DNA of 64,000 nucleotides from Skermania sp. ID1734 (GCF_007489285.1 NZ_VLIY01000003.1:124001-188000); one strand, 5' to 3'. Positions 33,740-42,697 are shown, counted from the stretch's first letter. The notes: generated by a model not told the origin, from the sequence alone. Translations and numbers: made by a program.

Positions 33740-34906
33740 ATGCGGCGAGTACGGCGGGCCCCGCGCCGGGGCTGGGAATCGATCGTCCAAGCCCAGGGGC
33801 TGGTGTACGGCGATCCCGCACGGGACGGTAGCGGAGGGCGGCGACCGTACTGGGACGAGTCGGTGCACTACGAGTTCGACATGGACGAAATCCTCGCGCT
33901 TGAGGCCGACGTCGAACTGTTGCATTCGATGTGCCTGCATGCCGTGGAACAGGTGGTGCTCACGGAGCGCTACCGCGATTTCGGCCTCCCGGAATGGAGT
34001 TGGGAACACATCGCCGAATCGTGGCGGCGCTCCGACCCGTACGTGTACGGACGTTTCGACCTGCGCTACGACGGTCGTCGCCCAGCGAAGCTGCTCGAGT
34101 ACAACGCCGATACGCCGACGTCGCTGCTGGAAGCGTCGATTCTGCAGTGGCACTGGCTCACCGATCTGTATCCGGGTGACGACCAATGGAATTCGTTGCA
34201 CGAGAAGCTGGTCGAGCGCTGGGGCGAGCTGCGTGACGTATTGCCCTCTGCCGAGTTGCACTTCACCTGGTCTGGGGCGGATGCCTCGGGCGAGGACAAC
34301 CTGACCACTGCGTACATCCAGGAAACGGCGGCAGAGGCAGGTTTCGACACGATCGCGCTCGCCATCGAGGACGTCGGGTGGGATAACGCGTTGGAGCGCT
34401 TCGTCGATCTCGAAGATGGCCCGATTTCGGCGATATTCAAGCTGTACCCGTGGGAATGGGTGCTCGACGACGAGTTCGGCAAGCGAGCCGTGGACAGTCT
34501 GCCGGCCACGATGTGGATAGAGCCGCTGTGGAAAACCTTGCTGAGCAACAAGGCCATCCTTGCAGTCCTGTGGGAGATGTACCCGGGCCATCCAAACCTG
34601 TTGCCCGCCTATATCGACCAGCCGAATGAGCTCACCGAGTATGTGCGCAAACCCAAGCTCGGCCGCGAGGGTGCCAACATGACCATCGTCGGCGCCGGCC
34701 TCGAAACTGCTACCGGCGGGGTGTACGGCGCGGAGGGCTACGTCTACCAACTTCTCGACCCTCTCCCGGAATTCGATGACATGCGTCCGGCGTTGGGCGC
34801 GTGGATCGTTGGCGACTCGTCGGCGGGTCTGGGAATCCGCGAGACTGCTGGACTCATTACCGACGACGGCGCTGCCTTCGTCCCACACCGCATACCGCAG
34901 AAGTGA
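33740..34906 (+). CDS. Glutathionylspermidine-synthase-like ATP-grasp ligase (YgiC/YjfC family)
   Basis: 388 residues. Family motifs include YWDESVHYEFDMDEI, GRFDLRYDGRRPAKLLEYNADTPTSLLE (substrate and ATP-binding), EPLWKTLLSNKAIL and VRKPKLGREGANM (ATP-grasp Lys region). Relatives ligate amines to glutathione or peptides; the YgiC/YjfC branch has no amidase domain and no assigned substrate. Glutathione is absent from mycothiol-producing actinobacteria, so the substrate here must differ. It lies between the YgiB-like and DUF350 genes. Confidence 0.88.
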   Translation: MRRVRRAPRRGWESIVQAQGLVYGDPARDGSGGRRPYWDESVHYEFDMDEILALEADVELLHSMCLHAVEQVVLTERYRDFGLPEWSWEHIAESWRRSDPYVYGRFDLRYDGRRPAKLLEYNADTPTSLLEASILQWHWLTDLYPGDDQWNSLHEKLVERWGELRDVLPSAELHFTWSGADASGEDNLTTAYIQETAAEAGFDTIALAIEDVGWDNALERFVDLEDGPISAIFKLYPWEWVLDDEFGKRAVDSLPATMWIEPLWKTLLSNKAILAVLWEMYPGHPNLLPAYIDQPNELTEYVRKPKLGREGANMTIVGAGLETATGGVYGAEGYVYQLLDPLPEFDDMRPALGAWIVGDSSAGLGIRETAGLITDDGAAFVPHRIPQK

Positions 34907-34920
34907 ACGGAGACACTGTG

Positions 34921-35367
34921 ATGAACCTGGCGCTGGAGTCGGGATACTTCAACACCATTGGGCACGGCGCCGCGGCGATTGTGCTGTACGCGATTGTCGG
35001 CCTGGTGCTCATGATCATCGGCTTCTACGCCATCGACTTGACCACTCCAGGCAAGCTGCGCGACCTGGTGCGGTCGAGCAAGCCGAACGCCGTGATCGTC
35101 TCTGCCTCGGGAATGGTGAGCATGGCGCTGATCGTCGTGCTGGCCATATACAGCTCTTCCGGCAAACTTGCCGAAGGTCTGCTTGCCGCGTTCATATTCG
35201 GTTTGATAGGTATTGCGGCGCAGGTTGTTTCGGTTCGTCTGGTTGAGCTCGTCACCGGAATCGAGATCGGTGACGTGCTTGCGTCGGACGTTTACGTGCC
35301 GGACGTGTGGGTGGTCGCCGCTGCTCATGTCAGCCTTGGCCTCATCGTCGCCGTCGCGATTCTCTAA
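34921..35367 (+). CDS. DUF350 integral membrane protein (YjfL-like)
   Basis: 148 residues with four hydrophobic segments in two related halves, as expected for DUF350 (about 19-41, 53-76, 83-107 and 125-148). GIEIGDVLASDVYVPDVWVVAA is the conserved loop. DUF350 genes co-occur with YgiC/YjfC ATP-grasp genes in E. coli (yjfL) and elsewhere, suggesting a membrane partner. ATG 34921 is 14 bp after the ligase stop. It overlaps the convergent 13E12-type gene by 4 bp. Confidence 0.85.
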   Translation: MNLALESGYFNTIGHGAAAIVLYAIVGLVLMIIGFYAIDLTTPGKLRDLVRSSKPNAVIVSASGMVSMALIVVLAIYSSSGKLAEGLLAAFIFGLIGIAAQVVSVRLVELVTGIEIGDVLASDVYVPDVWVVAAAHVSLGLIVAVAIL

Positions 35368-36713
35368 GCGGCCTCCACGTATTCGAGGAGTATCGATTCC
35401 GGGAGGCTGTAGACCTCGAACGGGCTTAGCGGCATGGGTTTTGGTAACGGCGGCGCTTCCGTACGGAATCGGTGTCCGGTGGGTGTGATGATCTCGTAAC
35501 TGTGCAGTTCAGCCTCGTCAGCAGTGGTGGTTGCTGCGTTCCATCCCTCGCCTTCCTTGGCGTAGTTGCATCGTTCGCACAGTCCCGCTCCGTTGTCTGC
35601 AGTTGTCGGACCGCCCTCTGCCACGGCGGTGATGTGATCGCGATGGCGAATGGGAGCATCGCACCACGGCGTGCGACAGGTCCGGTCACGAGTATCGATC
35701 AGCCGCGCAAGCGCTTTCGGGAAACACCGCGACTTCGATTCCATCGCTGTCAGCGCCCCGGTGGACGGATTGGCGTACACCCGGCGCAGTTCGGCGAGAA
35801 CCTCGTCATCGGTAACGGCGCCCTTGGCCCACAGGCGTGCCAGTCCGGCCGGTATCGGGCCGTAGCCGTGAACGTAGGCGGCGTCGTCACCCTGCTCGAA
35901 GAGCGCGCGGTCGGAAATAACAAGGTTCACTGTCACCGGGACGCCGTCGGCACTACTGATGCCCGTGGCGCGCTCGACGAGCAGATCGGCCATGATCTGG
36001 GATCGGCTTCGGGGATCTCCCTGGGCGAGGATCGCGTCCGCGTCTCGACCGAGCGCCGCCTGCACGGCTACCGCCTGCTTCACCGACAGCAGTGCAGTGA
36101 GGTAGGCCATCGTGTCGGGTGCCGGTCGAGACGTGACCCGTCGATCGCCTTCCGCCTTGCTGGCCCGGCGTACGAGAGCGTCGACGTCGAGTCGGGCGGC
36201 CTCTTGGCGGACTCTCGCTACCAGGGCCCGATTGCCGAGTTTGCCGAGCGTCGCGGCGTCCGAACAGAGACGTTCGTCGATGGTGCTGCGATCTTCCCTC
36301 GTAAGACACGCGGTTTCCCGGACCAGCAGCGTCGCCCGCCACTCGCTGAGTACCCCCCGTTCCAGAAGCGTCAGTGTGTGCGGCATTTCGTGGACGAGCG
36401 CACGGGCCATGCCGAGATGCAAACCGCCCATATGTGGCGATTCCTGCCGGGCGAGCGCGATCTCGGACGCGATTCCACGAGCGCGCCGTTCCGGTGGCAC
36501 TCCTAATGCGGCGCGCTCTTCCTGTCGCGATCGGTCGAGATCTGCGGCGACACGGGCCTGAGCGGCTGCACACGCGCTCTTCGCGTGCTCGAGCGCGTTG
36601 AGCAGGTCAATCCGCGCCGCGTCGGTCACATCGCGATCGAGATTTGCGAGCTGCTTGACCGCTGCATGGACCACGGAAGCATCGAGGGGCTTACTGGCAA
36701 CCATATCGAACAT
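35364..36713 (-). CDS. DUF222-HNH endonuclease, 13E12 repeat family
   Basis: 449 residues. A DUF222 domain occupies the N-terminal two thirds; a C-terminal HNH nuclease has CRTPWCDAP, HRDHITAVAEGGPTT and NGAGLCERCNYAK. This is the protein type of M. tuberculosis REP13E12 elements, some of which are known LexA targets. The ATG at 36711-36713 lies inside a consensus LexA box, with a -10/-35 pair just upstream, implying a leaderless SOS-controlled transcript. ATG 36702-36704 (MVASKPL) is the alternative start. Confidence 0.88.
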   Translation of the reverse strand: MFDMVASKPLDASVVHAAVKQLANLDRDVTDAARIDLLNALEHAKSACAAAQARVAADLDRSRQEERAALGVPPERRARGIASEIALARQESPHMGGLHLGMARALVHEMPHTLTLLERGVLSEWRATLLVRETACLTREDRSTIDERLCSDAATLGKLGNRALVARVRQEAARLDVDALVRRASKAEGDRRVTSRPAPDTMAYLTALLSVKQAVAVQAALGRDADAILAQGDPRSRSQIMADLLVERATGISSADGVPVTVNLVISDRALFEQGDDAAYVHGYGPIPAGLARLWAKGAVTDDEVLAELRRVYANPSTGALTAMESKSRCFPKALARLIDTRDRTCRTPWCDAPIRHRDHITAVAEGGPTTADNGAGLCERCNYAKEGEGWNAATTTADEAELHSYEIITPTGHRFRTEAPPLPKPMPLSPFEVYSLPESILLEYVEAA

Positions 36714-36721
36714 ATGTTCTA
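36706..36721 (-). promoter_or_regulatory. LexA (SOS) box over the start of the 13E12-type gene
   Basis: TCGAAC-ATAT-GTTCTA matches the Gram-positive/mycobacterial SOS consensus TCGAAC-N4-GTTCGA except for two outer bases. On the minus strand it is preceded by TAGACA (36744-36749), a 17-bp spacer and TAACGT (36721-36726), a good SigA-like promoter whose start site would fall at about the ATG (36713). LexA bound here would cover the transcription start. Confidence 0.75.
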
Positions 36722-36773
36722 CGTTAGACCCATGAAGGTCATCTGTCTAGCCCAATTTGCATCAGTGATTCAA

Positions 36774-36803
36774 TATGGTCAGCATCAGGGATGCGTATGC
36801 TGA
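36774..36803 (+). promoter_or_regulatory. Probable vapB promoter -10 and autoregulatory inverted repeat
   Basis: TATGGT (36774-36779) fits TANNNT. It is followed by TCAGCAT (36779-36785) and its exact reverse complement ATGCTGA (36797-36803), separated by 11 bp and ending 5 bp before the vapB ATG. Inverted repeats at this place are the usual binding site for VapB-VapC complexes. No -35 was recognised. Confidence 0.5.
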
Positions 36804-36808
36804 TTTCC

Positions 36809-37039
36809 ATGCGAACCACCGTCCGTCTCGATGACGATGTGCTCGCGGCCGCTGAACAACTGCGGCGCGAGCGGCACATCGGACTCAGTGAAGCCGTGAA
36901 CGAGTTGGCGCGCGCCGGGATCGGACGCCAACCGGCCGCGAAGCCGTTTCGGCAGCGCACTCATCGCCTGCGAATATCGATCGACGTGTCAAACGTCGCC
37001 GAGGCAATCGAGTACCTCGATGGAAACGAGCGCACGTGA
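36809..37039 (+). CDS. vapB: Ribbon-helix-helix antitoxin VapB
   Basis: 76 residues. MRTTVRLDDDVLAAAEQLRR is the DNA-binding ribbon-helix-helix N-terminus typical of CopG/VapB proteins; the C-terminal half (IDVSNVAEAIEYLDG) should wrap the toxin. ATG at 36809 is preferred over an ATG 18 bp upstream. The last codon overlaps the vapC start (GTGA). Confidence 0.85.
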   Translation: MRTTVRLDDDVLAAAEQLRRERHIGLSEAVNELARAGIGRQPAAKPFRQRTHRLRISIDVSNVAEAIEYLDGNERT

Positions 37040-37467
37040 TCGTCGACGCGAACATCCTGCTGTATGCCGTCGACGCCGACAGCCAATTCCACCTGCCAGC
37101 GAAGAATTGGCTCGAGGCCGCCCTGAGCGGACCGACGCGGGTTGGGTTCCCATGGCAATCGCTTATTGCGTTCCAGCGCATCGCGACTCATCCGCGGGCT
37201 TCCGCTGCGCCGTTACGTCCGGATGAGGCGTGGTCGTTCATCTCCGATTGGCTGGATGCGCCGGTCGCGTGGATTCCTGTCCCGACCGACCGGCATGCGA
37301 TCACGTTGCGGCAGTTACTCCTAGACGGTGACTTGCGCGGAAACCTCGTCAGCGACGCTCATCTCGCGGCGTTAGCGATAGAGCACGGCGTGGCCGTCTG
37401 CTCCGCGGATAGCGATTTCGCCCGCTTTCCAGGATTGACCTGGATCAACCCGTTGGCGGCTGCGTGA
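37036..37467 (+). CDS. vapC: PIN-domain ribonuclease toxin VapC
   Basis: 143 residues. PIN catalytic acids are present in IVDANILLYAVD (first Asp), the NWLEAAL helix, LVSDAHLAALAIEHG and SADSDFARFPGL, so the toxin looks functional. VapC toxins of mycobacteria cleave tRNA or rRNA sites. GTG start overlaps the vapB stop, as is standard for this module. Confidence 0.9.
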   Translation: MIVDANILLYAVDADSQFHLPAKNWLEAALSGPTRVGFPWQSLIAFQRIATHPRASAAPLRPDEAWSFISDWLDAPVAWIPVPTDRHAITLRQLLLDGDLRGNLVSDAHLAALAIEHGVAVCSADSDFARFPGLTWINPLAAA

Positions 37468-37507
37468 GCGCATCTAAATGTCGGTGCCCTTCGCTACCGT
37501 CGGCTAC

Positions 37508-37933
37508 ATGCCACTTTCTGCACTCGAACGCGAACAATTCCTGGCCGAACCGCACATCGGCGCCCTATCGGTGATCGAACGACCAGACCGTGGACCGCTC
37601 ACTATCCCGATCTGGTACCTGTACGAGCCTGGCGGCGACTTGTGCGTGCGCACCGGGCCGGCCTCGCGCAAGGCGCGCGCGATTGCCGCGGCAGGCCGGT
37701 TCAGCCTCATGGTCGAGCGGATGGAGCCGACGGTGCGTTACGTGTCAGTGGAGGGACCGGTCACCAAGACTGTGGCGGACAGCCCGGATCTGGCCCGAGA
37801 GATGGCGACGAGGTACGTTCCGCCGGACAAGGTCGAGGGCTTTCTCGAGTACGAACGGACTCAACTCGGCGAGCACTTGGTCATCTACATGCGGCCGGAG
37901 AACTGGCTTTCCGCCGATTTGGGAGCCGTCTAG
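37508..37933 (+). CDS. Pyridoxamine-5'-phosphate-oxidase-like flavin-binding protein
   Basis: 141 residues from MPLSALEREQFLAEPHIGALSV, the usual start of FMN/F420-binding split-barrel proteins. TIPIWYLYEPGGDLCVRTG and RYVSVEGPVT are typical strands. No substrate is known. An ATG at 37478 (MSVPFATVGY) would add ten residues. It is 7 bp from the convergent mscR gene. Confidence 0.8.
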   Translation: MPLSALEREQFLAEPHIGALSVIERPDRGPLTIPIWYLYEPGGDLCVRTGPASRKARAIAAAGRFSLMVERMEPTVRYVSVEGPVTKTVADSPDLAREMATRYVPPDKVEGFLEYERTQLGEHLVIYMRPENWLSADLGAV

Positions 37934-37940
37934 ACACCAC

Positions 37941-39026
37941 TTACAACACGACCACGCTGCGCAATGCCTCGCCCCGGTGCATGGTCTCGAACGCGGTCTC
38001 GACATCATCGAGTCCGATCCGCTCGGTCACGAAATTTTCCAATGGCAACCGGCCCTGCCGGTACAGCTGCACCAACATGGGAAAGTCACGTTCCGGCAGG
38101 CAGTCGCCGTACCACGACGACTTCAGCGCCCCGCCATGGGAAAACAGGTCGATCAGCGGCATGTCGATTCGCATGTCCGGCGTCGGGACGCCAACCAGCA
38201 CAACGGTTCCGGCGAGATCACGCGCATAGAACGCCTGTTTCCAGGTCTCCGGTCGGCCCACCGCGTCGATCACGACGTCGGCACCGAAGCCGCCGGTCAG
38301 TTCCTGAACCGCCGCGACCACGTCACTGCTGCCGGCGTCGATCGTGTGTGTTGCGCCGAACTGCTTGGCCCACTCCAACTTCCGTGCGTCGCGGTCGATG
38401 GCGATGATTGTTGTTGCGCCGGCCAGCGCGGCGCCGGCGATGGCCGCGTCACCTACTCCGCCGCAGCCGATCACCGCCACCGAATCTCCGTAACCGACGT
38501 TGCCGGTGTGCATCGCGGCGCCGAGGCCGGCCATCACGCCACAGCCGAGCAGTCCGACCACGGCCGGGTCGACGTCCGGATCGATGCGCACGCACTGGCC
38601 CTCGTGCACCAAGGTGTAATCAGCGAACGACCCGATACCCAGAGCTGGCGTCAGCTCCGTTCCGTCACTCAAAGTCATTGGAACGCTGGCATTGTGCGTA
38701 CTGAAGCAGTACCACGGTCTGCCGCGACGGCAGGCCCGGCAGCGCCCGCAGACGGCTCGCCAGTTCAAAATCACCACGTCGCCGACGGCCACGTTGGTGA
38801 CATCGGCGCCGATTTCCTCCACCACACCCGCCGACTCGTGGCCGAGCAGGAACGGGAAGCTGTCGTTGATGCCGCCCTCGCGATAAGTGAGGTCGGTGTG
38901 GCATACGCCGCAGGACTGCACGCGGACAATAACGTCGTGCCGCCCCGGGTCGGGCACGACGATCTCGGCCACTTCGACCGGCGCACCAACGCTTCTCGCT
39001 ATGACTCCGCGTGCGGTGCGCGCCAT
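37941..39026 (-). CDS. mscR: S-(hydroxymethyl)mycothiol dehydrogenase / mycothiol-dependent S-nitrosothiol reductase
   Basis: 361-residue zinc- and NAD-dependent alcohol dehydrogenase. Catalytic zinc ligands lie in [17 protein letters not shown] and GHES; structural zinc ligands in [19 protein letters not shown] binds at [21 protein letters not shown]. The sequence follows M. tuberculosis MscR/AdhE2 (Rv2259) almost block by block ([51 protein letters not shown]). It oxidises the formaldehyde-mycothiol adduct and can reduce S-nitrosomycothiol. It is 10 bp downstream of a tetR gene. Confidence 0.95.
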   Translation of the reverse strand: MARTARGVIARSVGAPVEVAEIVVPDPGRHDVIVRVQSCGVCHTDLTYREGGINDSFPFLLGHESAGVVEEIGADVTNVAVGDVVILNWRAVCGRCRACRRGRPWYCFSTHNASVPMTLSDGTELTPALGIGSFADYTLVHEGQCVRIDPDVDPAVVGLLGCGVMAGLGAAMHTGNVGYGDSVAVIGCGGVGDAAIAGAALAGATTIIAIDRDARKLEWAKQFGATHTIDAGSSDVVAAVQELTGGFGADVVIDAVGRPETWKQAFYARDLAGTVVLVGVPTPDMRIDMPLIDLFSHGGALKSSWYGDCLPERDFPMLVQLYRQGRLPLENFVTERIGLDDVETAFETMHRGEALRSVVVL

Positions 39027-39036
39027 GATTCGTCTC

Positions 39037-39648
39037 CTATATAGCGATACCGTCGAACATCATTCTTACCGCTTCGTGCATGGTTTGGGAGCGTGCAGCG
39101 CGATCGAGGTTGGGGTTCAGTCCCAGCATGGCGGTGCCCAGGATCATCCCGACGAGAGACCGCGCCGTGGCGGTGCCGTCGAGATCGGCGCGCAGGTAAC
39201 CGTGCGCGCGGCCATGGTCGAGGTAACTCGCCGTCAGGGTCACCGCGAGATCGAACAGGCCGAACACCCGTTGCTCTAGTTCGGCGTCGACGCCGGCTGC
39301 CTGGATCAGCACGATCCGCACGACACGCAGGTCGCTGGTGATGTCGTCGAGTGCCGCGACGATGCGCTCGACCTGGGCGCGGTAGTCGGCAAGATTGGTC
39401 GCCGCCTCGGGCGCGTTGTCGGCAGCCAGTGCGGCCGTGGCTCGCTCGATGACGCTGTCGATGACCTGGTCGAGAATCTCGCGCTTGGAATCGAAATGCC
39501 GATAGAAGGTGGAGTGCCCGATGCCCACTCGCGCGGCGATGTCGGCGACCCCGGCGTCGTGGTATCCGCGCTCGGCGAACACATCGAATGCGGCATCGAT
39601 GATCTCCGCATGAAGCTGTTGCTTGCGACGCTCGGCGTAGGTCGGCAC
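39037..39648 (-). CDS. TetR-family regulator upstream of mscR
   Basis: 203 residues. Helix-turn-helix [26 protein letters not shown]; the C-terminal domain is divergent. The GTG start and 10-bp gap to mscR indicate one operon, so it probably senses formaldehyde or nitrosative stress, or another toxic carbonyl, and controls mscR. It is divergent from an uncharacterised gene across 84 bp. Confidence 0.85.
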   Translation of the reverse strand: MPTYAERRKQQLHAEIIDAAFDVFAERGYHDAGVADIAARVGIGHSTFYRHFDSKREILDQVIDSVIERATAALAADNAPEAATNLADYRAQVERIVAALDDITSDLRVVRIVLIQAAGVDAELEQRVFGLFDLAVTLTASYLDHGRAHGYLRADLDGTATARSLVGMILGTAMLGLNPNLDRAARSQTMHEAVRMMFDGIAI

Positions 39649-39674
39649 CTAGAAAGGATAGTTGACACCAAAAC

Positions 39675-39688
39675 GGAATGATGATTCC
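39675..39688. promoter_or_regulatory. GGAAT-N4-ATTCC inverted repeat between tetR and 39733 gene
   Basis: A perfect 5-bp inverted repeat with a 4-bp spacer lies in the middle of the divergent 84-bp region, close to a TTGACA (39662-39667) on the plus strand. It may be the operator of the adjacent TetR protein. It is short, so chance is possible. Confidence 0.35.
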
Positions 39689-39732
39689 CTTTGTGAACAT
39701 CGTGTCTCAGTCCACTTGCAAAGGAGCAAGCA

Positions 39733-40395
39733 ATGACCGCGCCTAGCCCCATGAAAGCTTCGGTAGCCGAGCGGGTTTCGGGTTTGCGGCAACTTGCCCT
39801 GATCGATCCGCAGGCGGCTCAGGATGCGGCGTGGGCATGGTTCGAGCGGGTCGGCGCCGGGTTGCCCGCGCATTCGGCGGAGATCGAGCTGGCCGAGCTG
39901 TTCGCGGTCGGCGGCCCGGCCGACGTCGACGGGCAGACCGAGGGCATCCTCGTGGGCTGGACCGATTCCTACGCCGGCCTGGACACGACCGCCCGGGTCC
40001 TGGTTCCGCCGCTGCGGCTGCTGACCACCCGCCTGGGTGTTATGCCGTGGCTGGGCAAGAAGTTCGACAAACAGGCTCAGCGCGGCACCAACACCGTCAC
40101 AACGTCCGCAGTGCTCATGACCGCGATCGCCGCCCCGACGTACCGACTGCGCCGGACCGACGGCCGGTGGGAGGGTTTCGACATGCTCAATCGTGTCGAA
40201 GCCAGTGTCGTCGCTCCGGAGACGCAGGTGCTCGTGCTGGACTACGAAACCATCGGCACCAACCCGTGGCCCATCAACCGGATTCGCGACGAGGCGGTGC
40301 AGATCGTGCCGGGTACCTACCTGGGCGCGAAGCTCTGGCATCAGGCCGACGGCTACCGGTTGCTCGCGTACTGGGCGGCGCGAACTCAGCTCTGA
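39733..40395 (+). CDS. Uncharacterised protein
   Basis: 220 residues, no signal peptide. An N-terminal helical region (SVAERVSGLRQLALIDPQAA) precedes a beta-rich C-terminal half with RTDGRWEGFDMLN, NPWPINRIRDEAVQIVPGTYLGAKLW. The latter resembles lipocalin/NTF2-like domains in which a small ligand is bound, but I cannot assign a family. AAAGGAG upstream of the ATG is a strong ribosome-binding site. It overlaps the convergent MFS gene by 10 bp. Confidence 0.7.
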   Translation: MTAPSPMKASVAERVSGLRQLALIDPQAAQDAAWAWFERVGAGLPAHSAEIELAELFAVGGPADVDGQTEGILVGWTDSYAGLDTTARVLVPPLRLLTTRLGVMPWLGKKFDKQAQRGTNTVTTSAVLMTAIAAPTYRLRRTDGRWEGFDMLNRVEASVVAPETQVLVLDYETIGTNPWPINRIRDEAVQIVPGTYLGAKLWHQADGYRLLAYWAARTQL

Positions 40396-42119
40396 GGTTC
40401 GTCCGGTTCGGTGTAGACGTACTTTCCGCCGCGCAGCCACGATGCCAACGCGGCGATGAGGCATGCCGCGATAGCGAATCCGAACGCGACCGTCAGTCCG
40501 TGTGCGAATGGCTCCGAGATCAGCTCGGGGAAGAATGCTCGGCCCGTCAGGTAGCTGGCGTGGGCGGGAGGTAGCTGGGCCAGCGTGTGTGGGCCGAGCA
40601 ACGACGCGATGGGGTTGTAGCCGAGCAGCGACGCGAACATCACCGACACCGGCGGCAGGGCTGCCAGCTGCGCGGCCTTATCGGCGGGCACTCCTTGGGC
40701 TAGCAAGCCGTGCGACAACGTGGACGGCAGCGTATGCGCGAGACCGGTGATCATCAGACTGAAGAAGATGCCGATGGACAACACCATCGCCGCGTTCTGG
40801 AACGTCGTACTCATGCCGGCGCCGACACCCCGGCGGTTCGGGGGCAGGCTGTTCATGATCCCGGCGCGGTTGGGCGCGGCGAACATTCCCATCGCCAGAC
40901 CATTGGCCAACAGCAGCACCGCGAACTGCCAATAGCTGAAATTGACGGGTAGCACCATAAGCCCGACGAAAGTCGCCGCGGCCACCACCATCCCGCCGGT
41001 GGCGAACAACCGGGCGCCGAGCCGGTCGCTGAGCCAGCCCGACACTGGGCCCGCCACCAGAAAGCCAATGGTCAACGGCACCATATAGATACCCGCCCAC
41101 AGCGGCGTCGATTCGAAGCTGTAGCCGTGCCGCGGCAGCCAGATGCCTTGCAGCCAGATGATCAGGATGAACATCAGCCCGCCGCGGCCGAGCGCGGCCA
41201 GCAGGCTCGCCAGGTTGCCGGCCGTGAAGGCGCGAATCCGGAACAGTCCGAGTCGGAACATCGGGTCGGGAACTTTGGTTTCGATGACGCAGAACACCGC
41301 AAGCACCACTAAGCCCCCGATGATGGCTCCCAGCACCCACGGGTTCGTCCAGCCCATCGTGTGGCCCTGATAGGGCTGGATGCCGTAGGTGATTCCGACC
41401 AGCACGGCGATCAATCCGACGGCGAACGTCGCGTTGCCCCACCAGTCGAGCCGCGCCGGTTGTTTGATGCCGGTGTCATGCAGCTTCAGGTAGGCCCACA
41501 CTGTGCCGAACAGGCTGACCGGCACCGAAACAAGGAAAACGAAGCGCCACTGGATCGGCGCGAGGACGCCGCCGACCACCAGTCCGACGAACATGCCCGC
41601 GATCGCGGTGACCTGGTTGAGTCCTAGCGCCAGGCCGCGCTGGTCCACCGGGAACGCGTCGGTGATGATCGCGGCCGAGTTCGCCATGAGCATGGCGCCG
41701 CCGACGCCCTGGAGAACGCGCATGACGATCAGCCAAACGCCTGCCGCCGTGCCGTGCATCCAGGTGACTGACAGCAAGACCGAAAAGACCGTGAATACAG
41801 CGAATCCAGCGTTGTACATGCGCACTCGGCCGAAAATGTCGCCGAGCCGGCCGAAGCTGACGACGAGCACCGCGGTCACGAGCAGGTAGCCCATGATCAG
41901 CCACAGCAACAGGCTGGTGTTGCCGGGGCTGAGCGGATCGATGGAGATGCCTCGGAAGATGTCGGGCAGGGCGATCAACAGAATCGAGGAGTTCACGGTG
42001 GCGAGCAGGCCGCCGAGCGTGGTGTTGCTCAGCACGATCCACTTGTAGTGCGGATGGGCGGTGGCAATTGCTGCTCGCTGATCGCGGGTGAGGCGTTCCC
42101 GAGTCGAGGCGACGGTCAT
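40386..42119 (-). CDS. MFS transporter of the DHA2 (14-helix) drug-efflux family
   Basis: 577-residue inner-membrane protein. MSNxSxx-type motif D1 is replaced by NSSILLIALPDIF, motif A is SFGRLGDIFGRVRMY, and RVLQGVGGAMLMANS is motif C/B-like. About 14 hydrophobic segments are predicted. Relatives export drugs or lipids. ATG at 42117-42119 has AAGGAAA about 8 nt upstream; a longer frame to 42200 is unsupported. It is divergent from a universal stress protein gene. Confidence 0.88.
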   Translation of the reverse strand: MTVASTRERLTRDQRAAIATAHPHYKWIVLSNTTLGGLLATVNSSILLIALPDIFRGISIDPLSPGNTSLLLWLIMGYLLVTAVLVVSFGRLGDIFGRVRMYNAGFAVFTVFSVLLSVTWMHGTAAGVWLIVMRVLQGVGGAMLMANSAAIITDAFPVDQRGLALGLNQVTAIAGMFVGLVVGGVLAPIQWRFVFLVSVPVSLFGTVWAYLKLHDTGIKQPARLDWWGNATFAVGLIAVLVGITYGIQPYQGHTMGWTNPWVLGAIIGGLVVLAVFCVIETKVPDPMFRLGLFRIRAFTAGNLASLLAALGRGGLMFILIIWLQGIWLPRHGYSFESTPLWAGIYMVPLTIGFLVAGPVSGWLSDRLGARLFATGGMVVAAATFVGLMVLPVNFSYWQFAVLLLANGLAMGMFAAPNRAGIMNSLPPNRRGVGAGMSTTFQNAAMVLSIGIFFSLMITGLAHTLPSTLSHGLLAQGVPADKAAQLAALPPVSVMFASLLGYNPIASLLGPHTLAQLPPAHASYLTGRAFFPELISEPFAHGLTVAFGFAIAACLIAALASWLRGGKYVYTEPDEPQS

Positions 42120-42217
42120 CGGAAAATTTCCTTGCTCATCGGGGGTGTTGCTTGGCAAGAGCCCTGCTACCAAAGTAATCTCAATACTTGCAGTAAACAA
42201 CCATTTAGGAGTCGGTC

Positions 42218-42697
42218 ATGACTGCTGGTGCGGCATCTGCCGCGTCGCCGGGGGAGAAAGGGAACCCTGCTGCCGTCGGTTCTCCCGTCGTCGTCGGGTA
42301 CGACGGTTCGGCGCCGAGCCGTCGCGCGCTGCGCTGGGCGGCGGAGATGGCCCGCGACGAAGGTCGACCGCTACTGATTGCGTTCGTGGCAACAAGTCAT
42401 CCGGGCTATGACATGGGCTTCGGCTGTCCCGACGCGACCGGCGTCTACGACGACTCTGAAGCGCTACTGGGCTGGTTGCAGCGGGAACTGTCCGAGATGA
42501 TCGACCTGTCCGCGATCAAAGCTCAGGTGGCCGAGCGGACCGGCGATCCGGCGCGCAAGCTTTCCGAACTCGCTGCCGAGAACAACGCGCATGCGCTGGT
42601 GGTCGGAGCGCCCGAGGGCAAGCTGCATCACCTGACCGGTTCCGTGCCGTCCTGGCTGGCGCGGCGGCCGTGCTGTCCGTTGATCGTGATTCCGTAA
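42218..42697 (+). CDS. Universal stress protein family
   Basis: 159 residues, single UspA domain. PVVVGYDGSAPSRRALRWAA starts the fold and ALVVGAPEGKLHHLTGSVPS gives the G-x2-G-x-n-G(S) ATP-binding signature, so it probably binds ATP. ATG has TAGGAG upstream. In mycobacteria such genes often belong to hypoxia/nitric-oxide regulons, but no such box was identified here. Confidence 0.88.
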   Translation: MTAGAASAASPGEKGNPAAVGSPVVVGYDGSAPSRRALRWAAEMARDEGRPLLIAFVATSHPGYDMGFGCPDATGVYDDSEALLGWLQRELSEMIDLSAIKAQVAERTGDPARKLSELAAENNAHALVVGAPEGKLHHLTGSVPSWLARRPCCPLIVIP

